64,000 nt of DNA from contig NZ_OZ060394.1 of NCBI RefSeq assembly GCF_964059095.1, positions 2,706 to 66,705 on the forward strand, read 5' to 3'. The DNA is from Buchnera aphidicola (Chaetosiphella stipae setosa). GTDB lineage: Bacteria > Pseudomonadota > Gammaproteobacteria > Enterobacterales > Enterobacteriaceae. Below, piece after piece: positions 47,943 through 57,460 of this stretch. The notes beneath the pieces were generated by a model that had not been told where the DNA came from, made no database searches, and saw only the letters and a program-made list of their open reading frames with translations. Position 1 is the first letter of the stretch; each line of letters starts with the position of its first letter. A program made the position numbers and the translations under genes.

Positions 47943-49175
47943 ATGAAAGTTTATTTAGTTGGAGGAGCTGTCAGGGATTTTTTATTAAATTTACCTATCA
48001 AAGATCGAGATTGGGTTGTTGTTGGTTCTACTCCTGAAGAATTAATTCAAAAGAAATTCAAACAAGTGGGGAAAGATTTTCCAGTTTTTTTACATCCTAT
48101 AACTTCTGAGGAATATTCTTTAGCAAGAACAGAAAAAAAAAGTGGTGTAGGTTATAAAGGATTTAAAACATATTATTCAAAAAAAGTCACTTTATATGAA
48201 GATTTAATGAGAAGAGATTTAACAATTAATGCGATTGCAAAAGATAAAAATGGAGTGTTAATTGATCCTTTAAATGGAATGAAAGATATTCAATTAGGAT
48301 TATTAAGGCATATTTCTAAAGATTTTCAAGATGATCCGCTAAGAGTATTAAGAGTAGCTAGGTTTTCTGCACAATTATCTCATTTAGGTTTTAGAATTGC
48401 GAAAGAAACAATTTTTTTAATGAAAAATATTGTAAAAAATTGTGAACTGTCTTTTTTAACTTCTCATAGAATATGGAACGAAACAAAAAAAGCTCTTAAT
48501 ACTAAAACACCTCATATGTATTTTTTTGTTTTAAAAAAATGTAATGCGTTATCTGTATTGTTCCCAGAGATTGATTATTTATATAAAATTAATTATTTTT
48601 TATTTAGATATTATAATTTAGGTGAACAATTTTTATTTTCTTTTTCTAATTTTTCAAAAAAAAATTTTTCAGTTGATTTAAGATTTTCTTTTTTTTGTCA
48701 ATTTTTAGTTTATTATAATTTTCTTGTTCAAAAAAATAAATTTTTTTCACATAAAAAAATTTTTAAAGATCATTTAATTAAAAATATGTTATCTAGATTA
48801 GAGATTCCTAATTTTATTCAAAATTTATCGATTATTATTGCAAATAATTATTTTTTTTTACATAACATTTTTTTTGAATCTTCGGAAAAAATTGTTCTTT
48901 TATTTAATCGTATGAATATTTGGAGAAATCCAATAAAAATTTTTAAAATAGGAATTTTAAGTGATTTTTGTATTTTTTTTTCAGAATGTAGATATAATTG
49001 CCGAGAAAAGAAAGTGGGAAATTTTTTAAAAATTGTTTTTTTTATTTTAAGTTCTGTTTCAATACAATTTATTATTAAAAAAGGATTTAAAGGTTTTTTT
49101 ATTAATCAAGAGTTAATTAGAGTAAGAACTATTTTATTAGATATTTATAGATTAAAAATTTTTTTAATTAAATAA
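47943..49175 (+). CDS. cca: CCA-adding tRNA nucleotidyltransferase
   Basis: Adds or repairs the 3' CCA of tRNA without a template. The 410-residue product (E. coli 412) keeps the class II catalytic head: GGAVRDFLLNLPIKDRDWVVVG with its acidic pair, ARTEKKSGVGY, MRRDLTINAIA and the RVLRVARFSAQ block. The C-terminal HD phosphohydrolase domain of E. coli is eroded: where E. coli reads CHDLGKG this protein reads CQFLVYY, and the upstream His block is lost. So nucleotidyl transfer should work and the phosphodiesterase activity should not. None of the seven tRNAs in this window encodes CCA, making the enzyme indispensable. Confidence 0.94.
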   Translation: MKVYLVGGAVRDFLLNLPIKDRDWVVVGSTPEELIQKKFKQVGKDFPVFLHPITSEEYSLARTEKKSGVGYKGFKTYYSKKVTLYEDLMRRDLTINAIAKDKNGVLIDPLNGMKDIQLGLLRHISKDFQDDPLRVLRVARFSAQLSHLGFRIAKETIFLMKNIVKNCELSFLTSHRIWNETKKALNTKTPHMYFFVLKKCNALSVLFPEIDYLYKINYFLFRYYNLGEQFLFSFSNFSKKNFSVDLRFSFFCQFLVYYNFLVQKNKFFSHKKIFKDHLIKNMLSRLEIPNFIQNLSIIIANNYFFLHNIFFESSEKIVLLFNRMNIWRNPIKIFKIGILSDFCIFFSECRYNCREKKVGNFLKIVFFILSSVSIQFIIKKGFKGFFINQELIRVRTILLDIYRLKIFLIK

Positions 49176-49264
49176 AAATTATTTTTAAATTCAAGATAAA
49201 TATTTCAATAAAATTTTTTTTTACAAAATTTTTATTTTAAAAAATATTTTTTTCTAAAAATATT

Positions 49265-49292
49265 TTTAAACGGCGATTTCACGCCGTTTAAA
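49265..49292. terminator. Bidirectional terminator between cca and crr
   Basis: Perfect 11-bp GC-cored stem TTTAAACGGCG / CGCCGTTTAAA with a 6-nt loop. On the + strand it is followed by a long T run (ending cca), and on the minus strand it lies 8 nt after the crr stop. Confidence 0.88.
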
Positions 49293-49300
49293 TATTTTTT

Positions 49301-49810
49301 TTATTTTTTTTTAACATACATAATTACATTTTTTCCTGCAACAATTATTTTTCCAATTTTTTTTTCTATAATGTTCATCTTATCTGTATTAGAAATTACC
49401 ACAGGAGTAATAATTGATTTTGCTGTTTTTTTTAATAGTTTTAGGTCTATTTTAATTATTAAATCTCCCTTTTTTACTTTTTGACCTTCTTTTATACAAG
49501 ATTCAAATCCTTTTCCTTTTAATTTTACAGTATCGATTCCAAAATGTACAAAAATTTGTATTCCTTGTTTAGATTCAATTGAAAAAGCATGTAATGTATG
49601 AAAAATTTTTCCTATTTTTCCATCTATAGGTGCAACTATTTTATTTCCGGTAGGATTTATAGCTATTCCATCTCCGACTATTTTTTTTGAAAAAACTATG
49701 TCTGGGACTTTTTTTATTGATATAACATTACCAGAAATTGGAGCAAAAATTTTTATTTTATCATCTAAATGAGCATCTTTTTTTTGAAAAAAATTTGAAA
49801 TAAAGCTCAT
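49301..49810 (-). CDS. crr: PTS glucose-specific enzyme IIA
   Basis: Accepts phosphate from HPr and passes it to the membrane glucose permease. The 169-residue product has exactly the E. coli length and keeps both active-site histidines in [10 protein letters not shown] and [12 protein letters not shown]. The first residues ([23 protein letters not shown]) include the amphipathic membrane-association segment. Last gene of ptsH-ptsI-crr. Its regulatory targets in E. coli, such as adenylate cyclase, are not seen here; sugar transport is the likely sole role. Confidence 0.96.
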   Translation of the reverse strand: MSFISNFFQKKDAHLDDKIKIFAPISGNVISIKKVPDIVFSKKIVGDGIAINPTGNKIVAPIDGKIGKIFHTLHAFSIESKQGIQIFVHFGIDTVKLKGKGFESCIKEGQKVKKGDLIIKIDLKLLKKTAKSIITPVVISNTDKMNIIEKKIGKIIVAGKNVIMYVKKK

Positions 49811-49838
49811 TATTTTCTCCTATTGATATTTATTATTT

Positions 49839-51566
49839 TCATAACAGATTATTTTCTTTATTAAATTTTTTAAGTAATTTTTTTATTTTTTTTACTGTAG
49901 ATTGTTGAAGAACTTTTTTAGCTAGTATTTTTGCTTTTTTAAAATTAATTTTTCTAATAATATTTTTAATAATTGGTATAGAGATTGAGCTCATACTTAA
50001 TTCATCTATTCCCATACCTACTAGTAAAGAAATTGCTTTTTCATTACTTGCAAGTTCACCGCATATTCCAGTCCATTTTTTTGCTTTATGTGATTCTTTG
50101 ATTACTTTTTTTATTAAATATAAGACGGAAGGACTCATAGGTTGATATAAATTTGAGATAATTTCATTTCCTCGATCTACAGCTAATGTGTATTGCGTAA
50201 GATCATTAGTTCCAATACTAAAAAAATCAACTTCTTTTGCAAGATGTTTAGAAATTATAGCAGATGAAGGTGTTTCTATCATAACGCCTAATTCTATTTT
50301 CTTATCAAATTTTATTTTATTTTTTTTAAGTTTTATTTTGATTTTATTTAATTCTTGTTTTAAAAAATAAATTTCTTCCATAGATATTATCATTGGAAAC
50401 ATTATTTTAAATTTTCCATAAGCTGAAGCGCGTAGAATAGCTTTAAGTTGATCATGTAAAATTTGAATATTATTAATAGAAACTCTAATTGCTCTCCATC
50501 CAAGAAAGGGATTTTCTTCTGGAGGAAAATTCATGTATGAAAGATTTTTATCTCCTCCAATATCCATTGTTCTAATAATAATATGTTTTCCATGCATTTT
50601 TTTTGCAACTTTTTTGTACGCTTGAAATTGTTCTTCTTCAGATGGTAAGTTATTTCTACCCATGAATAAAAATTCTGTTCTGTAAAGACCAATACATTCA
50701 GCTCCATATTTTTTAGATCCAATAGTGTCTTTGTAATTTCCTATATTTGATCCTATTTTTATTTTTTTTCCGTCTAAAGTAATTGCATGTACTTTCTTTA
50801 GGGAAATTAATTTTTTTTGTTTTTCGAAATATTGTTTCCTAATTATTTTGAATTCTTTAATTTGTTGTTTTGACGGATTTATAATAATTTCATTATCAAT
50901 GCCATTTAATATTATATAGTCGTTATTTTTTATTTTTTCTGTAATATTTCCCATTCCAACTATAGCTGGTATTTCTAAAGATCTAGCCATAATAGATGTA
51001 TGAGATGTTTTTCCTCCTAAATCTGTTGCAAAACCGAGTATTTTTTTAAAATTCATTTGTGCAGTTTGAGATGGAGTTAAATCTTTTGTTATAAGAATTA
51101 CTTTTTTTTGAATATTATTTAAATCAATAATAGGTATTTTTAATATATTTTTTAATAATCTATTTCCTATATCTCTAATATCTATTGCTCTATTTTTTAA
51201 ATATTCATCTTTTAATTTTTCTAATGATGAAATTTGTTCTTGAATTATTTTTTCTACAGCATGATCAGAAGTAATCATTTTTTTTTTAATTAAAGAAATA
51301 ATTTCTTTTTCTAATTCTTCATCTTCTAATATTAATATATGACCTTCAAAGATAGACGATTTTTCTTTTCCAAATTTTTTTTTTGCTTGATTTTGTATTT
51401 CTTTTAGTTGTTTTTTTGATTTTTTTCTTGCTTTAAAAAATTTTTCAATTTCTATATTAATATTCTTTTTAGAGATTTTTTTTACGTTAATGTTTATTTT
51501 TTTTTCTTTAAAAAGGAGGGCTTTTCCAAAAACAATGCCTGGCGATGCTAAAATTCCTGAAATCAT
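49839..51566 (-). CDS. ptsI: PTS enzyme I (phosphoenolpyruvate-protein phosphotransferase)
   Basis: Starts the PTS phosphate relay by taking phosphate from phosphoenolpyruvate. The 575-residue product (identical length to E. coli) shows the active-site histidine in GGKTSHTSIMARSLEIPA, the PEP-binding barrel motifs GLYRTEFLFMGR and SIGTNDLTQYTLAVDRGN, and the catalytic cysteine in TGICGELASN. Spacing to ptsH is 96 nt and to crr 28 nt. The last 30 residues are lysine-rich. Confidence 0.97.
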   Translation of the reverse strand: MISGILASPGIVFGKALLFKEKKININVKKISKKNINIEIEKFFKARKKSKKQLKEIQNQAKKKFGKEKSSIFEGHILILEDEELEKEIISLIKKKMITSDHAVEKIIQEQISSLEKLKDEYLKNRAIDIRDIGNRLLKNILKIPIIDLNNIQKKVILITKDLTPSQTAQMNFKKILGFATDLGGKTSHTSIMARSLEIPAIVGMGNITEKIKNNDYIILNGIDNEIIINPSKQQIKEFKIIRKQYFEKQKKLISLKKVHAITLDGKKIKIGSNIGNYKDTIGSKKYGAECIGLYRTEFLFMGRNNLPSEEEQFQAYKKVAKKMHGKHIIIRTMDIGGDKNLSYMNFPPEENPFLGWRAIRVSINNIQILHDQLKAILRASAYGKFKIMFPMIISMEEIYFLKQELNKIKIKLKKNKIKFDKKIELGVMIETPSSAIISKHLAKEVDFFSIGTNDLTQYTLAVDRGNEIISNLYQPMSPSVLYLIKKVIKESHKAKKWTGICGELASNEKAISLLVGMGIDELSMSSISIPIIKNIIRKINFKKAKILAKKVLQQSTVKKIKKLLKKFNKENNLL

Positions 51567-51662
51567 GACATTACCTTTGAATAAAATGAATTATAAATGT
51601 TTAATATGTAAATATTTTTGAAAAATTTTATTTATAAAATATTTTTCTAATAAATAAGTTTT

Positions 51663-51920
51663 TTATATGAGTTTTTTCATTAGAGTAGATAATTTTTCGA
51701 TTGCTTTTTTTTCATCTGATCCATTAGCAGATAAAGTTATCTTGCTTCCTTGACTTAACCCTAATGTTTGTAATTTAAATAGACTTTTTGCGTTTGCTGT
51801 TTTACCATTTGAAGTTATTGTAATTTTTGAATTATATTTTTTTGCTTCTTGCACAAGTTGTGCTGCAGGTCTAGTATGTAAACCATTTGGTGAGTTAATA
51901 TATATTTTTTTTTCAAACAT
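51663..51920 (-). CDS. ptsH: PTS phosphocarrier protein HPr
   Basis: Carries phosphate from enzyme I to enzyme IIA. The 85-residue product keeps the active-site histidine in [13 protein letters not shown] (about residue 15), followed by the [19 protein letters not shown] interaction helix that includes the Ser46-equivalent. Length matches E. coli. In relatives cysK lies next to ptsH; here the 298-nt spacer to the divergent ligA holds nothing recognisable beyond presumed promoters. Confidence 0.96.
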   Translation of the reverse strand: MFEKKIYINSPNGLHTRPAAQLVQEAKKYNSKITITSNGKTANAKSLFKLQTLGLSQGSKITLSANGSDEKKAIEKLSTLMKKLI

Positions 51921-52218
51921 GATAGGAATATTCCTTGATTAAAATTATTATCTTTTTAATGCGCTAAATATTAATTAAATAAAAAAAAATTTTATTTAAA
52001 GATTATTTTACAATTTTTTTGTTTCTTTAAAGAAGAAATAAACTTTATATTAACATTAATCTTACAATTCTTATAAAAAAATAAAATATTTTTTCTAGAT
52101 AGATTTTAAAATTTTTTTTACAAAAAAGTTTAGAAATAGAATTGTAGAATAAATATTTTAAGAAAGTTTTTTTTGCAATAATATATAGTTTATTTCAATA
52201 TATTTCTGAAAATTTTAT

Positions 52219-54234
52219 ATGAATAAAATAGAAAAAAAAATTAAGTTATTACAGAAATCTTTAATTTATCATAATTATTTATACTTTTGTTTAGGGAAAC
52301 CTGTTATTTCAGATCATGAATATGATATTTTATTTAATAAATTAAAGTTATTAGAAAAAAAATATAAAAAAATTTATTTTTCTTCTCCTACAAGAACAAT
52401 TGGTTCAAAAATTTTTTCTAAATTATCTTTAAATAAACATTTGACTCCGATGTTGTCATTAGAAAATGTTTTTACAGAAAAGAAATTTTTGAATTTTTAT
52501 ACAAAGATTTTAAAATATAAAAACGAATTTTTAGTAAATTTTGTATGTGAATTAAAATTGGATGGGATTGCTGTTAATTTAATTTATAAAAATGGAGTTT
52601 TAAGAAAGGCATCTACTAGAGGAGACGGAGAAAAGGGAGAAGATATTACACAAAATATTTTTTTTGTAAAATCTATACCTATTAAAATAAATGGAAAAAA
52701 TATTCCTAAATTGATGGAAATTCGTGGGGAAGTGTTAATTTTAAAAAAGGATTTTATAAAATTAAATAAAAAAAATTCTTTTTTAAAAAGAAATAAATTT
52801 TCTAGTGCTCGTAATTTAGCATCTGGATCATTACTTCAGAAGAATTTTTTAAATTTAAAAAATAGAAAATTATTTTTTATTTGTCATGGTTTTGAAGTTT
52901 TTAATTTTTTTTTAGATAATAGTTATTATAATATTCTTCTTAAAATTAAAAAATGGGGGTTTAATATTAGTGAAAAAATTATTTATTCATCATCTATAAA
53001 AAAAATTTTAAAATTTTATTCACAAATAAAAAATGAAAGATTTTTATTAAACTATGATGTAGATGGTATTGTAATTAAAGTAGATGATTTAAAATTAAGA
53101 AAGAAATTAGGTGTAAGATCTCGATCTCCTCGATGGGCTATTGCGTATAAATTTCCTAATCAAGAAAAGAAAACAATTTTAAAAAAAGTCACTTTTCATG
53201 TAGGTAGAACAGGTTCAATTACTCCAGTAGCGCATTTTGTTCCTGTCAAGATTTCTGGAATAACTATTAAGAAAGCTTCTTTACATAATAAATTTTTTTT
53301 AGATAAATTAAATTTACACATTAATGATAGAATTTTTGTTTGTAGAGCTGGAGATGTTATACCTCAAGTTGTCAGAAAAGAAACAATTAATACAAAAAAG
53401 AGATTGATTCGCATACATTTTCCAGAAAAGTGTCCTTCTTGTAGATCTTTTTTAGAGATTACAAGTAAGAGTAAAAAGAATTTTTGTACAAATTATTTTT
53501 TTTGTTTAGAACAAATAAAAAAACGTTTAGTATATTTTTTTTCTAAAACTTCTTTTAAAATAAAAGATTTAGGTCCTAATATTATTAATCAATTAGTAGA
53601 TAAAATGGGATTTCGAAATCCAATAGATTTTTTTGGATTAGATTTTCATACTTTAAATAATTTAAAAAATGTAGGAAAAAAATTTTCTAAAAATATTCTT
53701 ACATCTTTTAAGAAATTCAAATCAATAAATTTAGATAAATTTATTTTATCTTTTGGAATTCATGGAGTAGGACAGGTAGTATCTAAAAAAATTGCAAAAA
53801 ATTTTAAAAATTTAAATAAAATTTTAGATTTAAAAGAAGAAGATCTTATAGAAGTTTGTGGTATAGGAAAAAAAATTACGAAAAATTTTATTAATTTTAT
53901 TCAGAATAAAAATAATAGGAATATTATTTTTAAGTTAATTAATAATTATAATATACATGTAAAATCGTATAAAAAAAAAGATAAAAATAATAAAAAATTT
54001 TCTTTTTTTTTAAACAAAACAATTTTAATTACTGGTGTTTTTAAAGATTTTTCTAGAAAAGTTTTATGTAATAAATTAAAAAATTTAGGAGCTGAAATTA
54101 AAAAAAGTATTTCAAAAAAAGTGAATTTAGTTATTCAAGGTAAAAATCCAGGAAAAAAAATATTTTATGCAAAGAAATTAGGAATAAAAATAATTAAAGA
54201 AAATGATTTTCTAAAAAAAATTTCTAAAAATTAA
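52219..54234 (+). CDS. ligA: NAD-dependent DNA ligase
   Basis: Seals nicks in replication and repair using NAD. The 671-residue product has exactly the E. coli length: the N-terminal Ia domain (YFCLGKPVISDHEYD), the adenylated lysine in CELKLDGIAVNL, the OB-fold segment VGRTGSITPVAHF, the four-cysteine zinc finger (CPSC...C...C near residues 405-430), helix-hairpin-helix repeats and a C-terminal BRCT domain (KTILITGVFKDFSR). zipA, which neighbours it in E. coli, is absent. Confidence 0.96.
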   Translation: MNKIEKKIKLLQKSLIYHNYLYFCLGKPVISDHEYDILFNKLKLLEKKYKKIYFSSPTRTIGSKIFSKLSLNKHLTPMLSLENVFTEKKFLNFYTKILKYKNEFLVNFVCELKLDGIAVNLIYKNGVLRKASTRGDGEKGEDITQNIFFVKSIPIKINGKNIPKLMEIRGEVLILKKDFIKLNKKNSFLKRNKFSSARNLASGSLLQKNFLNLKNRKLFFICHGFEVFNFFLDNSYYNILLKIKKWGFNISEKIIYSSSIKKILKFYSQIKNERFLLNYDVDGIVIKVDDLKLRKKLGVRSRSPRWAIAYKFPNQEKKTILKKVTFHVGRTGSITPVAHFVPVKISGITIKKASLHNKFFLDKLNLHINDRIFVCRAGDVIPQVVRKETINTKKRLIRIHFPEKCPSCRSFLEITSKSKKNFCTNYFFCLEQIKKRLVYFFSKTSFKIKDLGPNIINQLVDKMGFRNPIDFFGLDFHTLNNLKNVGKKFSKNILTSFKKFKSINLDKFILSFGIHGVGQVVSKKIAKNFKNLNKILDLKEEDLIEVCGIGKKITKNFINFIQNKNNRNIIFKLINNYNIHVKSYKKKDKNNKKFSFFLNKTILITGVFKDFSRKVLCNKLKNLGAEIKKSISKKVNLVIQGKNPGKKIFYAKKLGIKIIKENDFLKKISKN

Positions 54235-54260
54235 TTTTATATTTTTTTTTAGTTTTTTTT

Positions 54261-54334
54261 TGGGTCGTGCAGGATTTGAACCTGCGACCAATTGATTAAA
54301 AGTCAACTGCTCTACCGAGCTGAGCTAACGACCC
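54261..54334 (-). tRNA. lysT: tRNA-Lys (TTT)
   Basis: A 74-nt cloverleaf: acceptor GGGTCGT paired to ACGACCC, D loop one base longer than usual, anticodon loop CTTTTAA (anticodon TTT), T loop TTCAAAT. No encoded CCA. Lysine codons dominate this genome, so this is probably a heavily used tRNA. Confidence 0.97.
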
Positions 54335-54354
54335 TCTTCTTTAAAAAAATTTCA

Positions 54355-54427
54355 TGGGTAATGACGGATTTGAACCGCCGACATCCTCCGTGTAAGAGAG
54401 GCGCTCTACCAACTGAGCTAATCACCC
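54355..54427 (-). tRNA. valT: tRNA-Val (TAC)
   Basis: A 73-nt cloverleaf: acceptor GGGTGAT/ATTACCC, anticodon stem CCTCT/GGAGG with loop CTTACAC (anticodon TAC), T loop TTCAAAT. It lies 20 nt upstream of tRNA-Lys on the minus strand, the valT-lysW type pairing known in enterics. No encoded CCA. Confidence 0.97.
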
Positions 54428-54576
54428 TTTAAAAAATTTATATTTTTATAAAATTTTCTTTATATTAATTTTTAAGAAAAAAATAAGAAAATAATTTTAT
54501 TTAAATTTTTTATTTTTTATTTATTATATAATATTTTTACATAAAAACAAAATTATATTTATTAATAAGAGAAATT

Positions 54577-55989
54577 ATGTTAATTAGAACACGTTTTGCT
54601 CCTAGTCCAACTGGAGAATTACATTTTGGAAATATTCGTACTGCATTATATTCATGGTTATATGCTAAAAAGAATAATGGAGTTTTTATATTAAGAATTG
54701 AAGATACAGATCTTACTAGATCTCATAAAAAATTTTCAACCAATATTATTCAAACATTAAAATGGTTGAAGTTGTATTGGAATGAAGGTCCTTATTTTCA
54801 AAGTCAAAGAATAAGTGATTATAAAAAAATTATTTGTTTTATGTTAAAAGAAGGTTTAGCGTATAAATGTTATTGCGGAAATGAAAAATTAAATTATATA
54901 AAAAAAATTCAATCTTTAAAAGGAGTGAAGAAACAATACAATAGAGCATGTAGAAATTTAAAGCCCAATATTTTTAATTTAAATAAATATGTTGTTAGAT
55001 TTAAAAATCCAATATTTGGAAAAGTGTCTTTTCACGATATTATCAGAGGTAAAATTACTGTAAATAATTCAGAGTTAGACGATTTAATTATTCAAAGAGA
55101 GAATGGTATTCCTACATATAATTTTTGTGTTGTTGTTGATGACATGAATTCTAAAATTACTCATATAATCAGAGGAGAAGATCATATTAATAATACTCCT
55201 CGTCAGATAAATATTTTAAATTCTTTAGGTGCAAAAATTCCAAAATATGCACATTTATCTATGATTTTAAATCATGATAAAAAAATTCTCTCTAAGCGAA
55301 ATAATTTATTAAGTATATTAAAATATAAAAAATTAGGTTATTTGTCTGAAGCAATTTTAAATTATATTGTTCGTTTAGGATGGTCACATGGAAATAAAGA
55401 AATTTTTAGTTTAAAAGAAATGATTAGTTTATTTAATTTTAAATCTATTACAAAATCTTCTAGTATATTTGATATTAAAAAATTGCGATGGATGAATAAA
55501 TATTATATAAATTCTACTAAAAAATCTATAATAAAAGATCTTTTAATAAAAAGTTTTATAAAGAAGAAAATAGATTTTAATAATGGTCCTGTTTTGGATG
55601 ATGTTATTTCTGTTTTTACTCCTCGTTCCGAGACAATTCTTGATTTATTTAATGAAGTTTCTTTTTTTTATCAAGATACTTGGATAAAATTTGATAAAAG
55701 AAAATTTCAAAGTTATTTTAATATCAATTCTGTAGAAATTTTAAAGAGATCTTATGAAGAATTTTTAAAAATTTCTTTATGGGATGTAAAAAAAATTTTT
55801 ATGGTTATAAAAAATTTGTCAAAAAAATTTAATGTATTAATTAAAGATATTATATGTCCGATTAGAATAGCATTAATTGGTAAATTTAGTTCTATTGGAA
55901 TCAATCAGATTATGTTTTTTTTAGGAAAAAAAAGATCTTTAATGAAATTAAAAAATTTTTTAAAATATTATAAAAAAAATTTTTTATAA
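54577..55989 (+). CDS. gltX: Glutamyl-tRNA synthetase
   Basis: Class I synthetase charging tRNA-Glu. The 470-residue product (E. coli 471) has the HIGH-equivalent in RFAPSPTGELHFGNIRTALY, the cysteine cluster CYCGNEK..RAC of the zinc-binding insertion, RGEDHINNTPRQI, and the KMSKR-equivalent KKILSKRNN. The C-terminal anticodon-binding domain is recognisable but divergent (PIRIALIGKFSSIGI). It diverges from the valT-lysT pair, as in E. coli. Confidence 0.96.
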   Translation: MLIRTRFAPSPTGELHFGNIRTALYSWLYAKKNNGVFILRIEDTDLTRSHKKFSTNIIQTLKWLKLYWNEGPYFQSQRISDYKKIICFMLKEGLAYKCYCGNEKLNYIKKIQSLKGVKKQYNRACRNLKPNIFNLNKYVVRFKNPIFGKVSFHDIIRGKITVNNSELDDLIIQRENGIPTYNFCVVVDDMNSKITHIIRGEDHINNTPRQINILNSLGAKIPKYAHLSMILNHDKKILSKRNNLLSILKYKKLGYLSEAILNYIVRLGWSHGNKEIFSLKEMISLFNFKSITKSSSIFDIKKLRWMNKYYINSTKKSIIKDLLIKSFIKKKIDFNNGPVLDDVISVFTPRSETILDLFNEVSFFYQDTWIKFDKRKFQSYFNINSVEILKRSYEEFLKISLWDVKKIFMVIKNLSKKFNVLIKDIICPIRIALIGKFSSIGINQIMFFLGKKRSLMKLKNFLKYYKKNFL

Positions 55990-56102
55990 TTTTTTTATAA
56001 ACTTTTATAAAGAAATGTTTAATAAAAAATTTTTTTGAAGAAAATTTTTAATTTTCCAAATAAAAATTTTAATTCAATAATAAAAAAATTATTTTTTAGT
56101 AA

Positions 56103-56137
56103 AATCTTGTACTAAAGACATTTTTTAGTACAAGATT
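56103..56137. terminator. Bidirectional terminator between gltX and fliE
   Basis: Perfect 14-bp stem AATCTTGTACTAAA (56103-56116) / TTTAGTACAAGATT (56124-56137) with a 7-nt loop, between two convergent genes and with T-rich flanks on both strands. Confidence 0.8.
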
Positions 56138-56158
56138 ATAGGAATTAAATCTTTATTT

Positions 56159-56470
56159 TTATATTTGTATATTCATTATTTCATGATATGTAGAAATTAA
56201 TGTATCTCTTATTTTTTCTAAATTTTTTAAAGAAATATGAGATTTTTGAATATTATCCATGATATTTGTTATATAATTTTCATCATTTTTATTAATATTA
56301 AAGTGGTTTATTTGATGTGAAATAAGATCAACTGTTTTTATTTCCTGTTTTAACGATTTTTTTACATATTCAGAAAACTTATTACAATTTATTTTTTCAT
56401 TATGAATGAATTGATCTTTTAAATAATTGCTCTTTATATTAAAAATATAATGATATTTATTTATATACAT
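56159..56470 (-). CDS. fliE: Flagellar hook-basal body protein FliE
   Basis: In flagella FliE links the MS ring and the FliP/FliR export gate to the rod. The 103-residue product (E. coli 104) matches best at its C-terminus: ITNIMDNIQKSHISLKNLEKIRDTLISTYHEIMNIQI, equivalent to the [23 protein letters not shown] end. The N-terminal third has drifted strongly. It is divergent from fliF, as in E. coli. It is intact while much of the rest of the basal-body gene set is gone. Confidence 0.9.
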   Translation of the reverse strand: MYINKYHYIFNIKSNYLKDQFIHNEKINCNKFSEYVKKSLKQEIKTVDLISHQINHFNINKNDENYITNIMDNIQKSHISLKNLEKIRDTLISTYHEIMNIQI

Positions 56471-56647
56471 ATATTCCTTTAAAAATAAAAATTTTTATAT
56501 TAATATAAAATTATATCATGATATATTAAAAACTATAAATTTTAAATATACTTGATAATTCTTTTTTAATTTTTTATTTTATTAGAAATAGTTATTTCTA
56601 TAAAATTATATTTTACAATATTTTGACTTAGGTTATTTAAAAAAAAT

Positions 56648-57460
56648 ATGAACAATAATTCTATTAATCATGATAGTAAAAAAAATAAATCGTTTTTTGA
56701 TGATATTTTTTTTTATTTAAAAAAAAATAAATATATATTTATTTTATTTATGTTTTTAAGTGTAATGATGTTATCTTTTTCTTTTTTTTTAGTAAATAAA
56801 AATAGTTATATCATTGTATATAAAAATATATCTTTAAAAAATAATGTTCAAACAGTTATACAAAAATTAATCTCTTTAAAGATTCCTTACAAATATTCTT
56901 TTGAATCAGATTCTTTATCTATTCCTATCAGTAAAATTGAAATATTTTATTCTCATCTTTATGATATAGAATCCGATAGTAACAATCTTCCAGGATTTGA
57001 ATTATTAGATAAAGAAAAATTCGGTATTAGTTCTTTTCTTGAACAAATAAATTATCAAAGAGCGTTAGAAGGTGAGTTGTCTCGTACTATCGAGAAATTA
57101 AATTTTGTCAAGAGTGCTCGAGTACATATTGTTTGCGCAAAAAATACGTCTTTTTTTAATGAAAATAGTCATTCTTCTGCATCTGTTTTTTTAAAAGTTG
57201 ATGAAAAAATTAGTAAAAATTCAAATTTATATCGTGCAATAATTTTTTTATTATCAGCTAGTATTGTAGATTTAAAGAAAGAAAATATTATTATTATTAA
57301 TCAATATGGAGATGTTTTTAGTAGTAACGGACAAATTATAAATAATCAGGAATATTTAAAAAATACTGAAAATATTAATTCTTTTCAGGAAATAAGCAAA
57401 AATAATACAAAAGAAATTATTATTCCAGTTTTAGGTTTTAAAAACAAAGAAATCTTATAG
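56648..57460 (+). CDS. fliF: Flagellar MS-ring protein FliF, truncated after RBM2
   Basis: FliF normally has about 550 residues with two membrane helices and forms the MS ring. This frame gives 270 residues: the first membrane helix (about 30-50), RBM1 (about 55-115) and RBM2, which is very well conserved (FGISSFLEQINYQRALEGEL, SRTIEKLNFVKSARVHI). It stops at about the beginning of RBM3, so RBM3, the second membrane helix and the FliG-binding tail are missing. No poly(A) tract sits at the stop. Downstream, one frame (about 57450-57555) still reads a hydrophobic segment that could be the old second helix. Either a decaying gene or a shortened protein that still collars the FliP/Q/R gate; the clean conservation of RBM2 makes the second possible. 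Confidence 0.85.
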   Translation: MNNNSINHDSKKNKSFFDDIFFYLKKNKYIFILFMFLSVMMLSFSFFLVNKNSYIIVYKNISLKNNVQTVIQKLISLKIPYKYSFESDSLSIPISKIEIFYSHLYDIESDSNNLPGFELLDKEKFGISSFLEQINYQRALEGELSRTIEKLNFVKSARVHIVCAKNTSFFNENSHSSASVFLKVDEKISKNSNLYRAIIFLLSASIVDLKKENIIIINQYGDVFSSNGQIINNQEYLKNTENINSFQEISKNNTKEIIIPVLGFKNKEIL

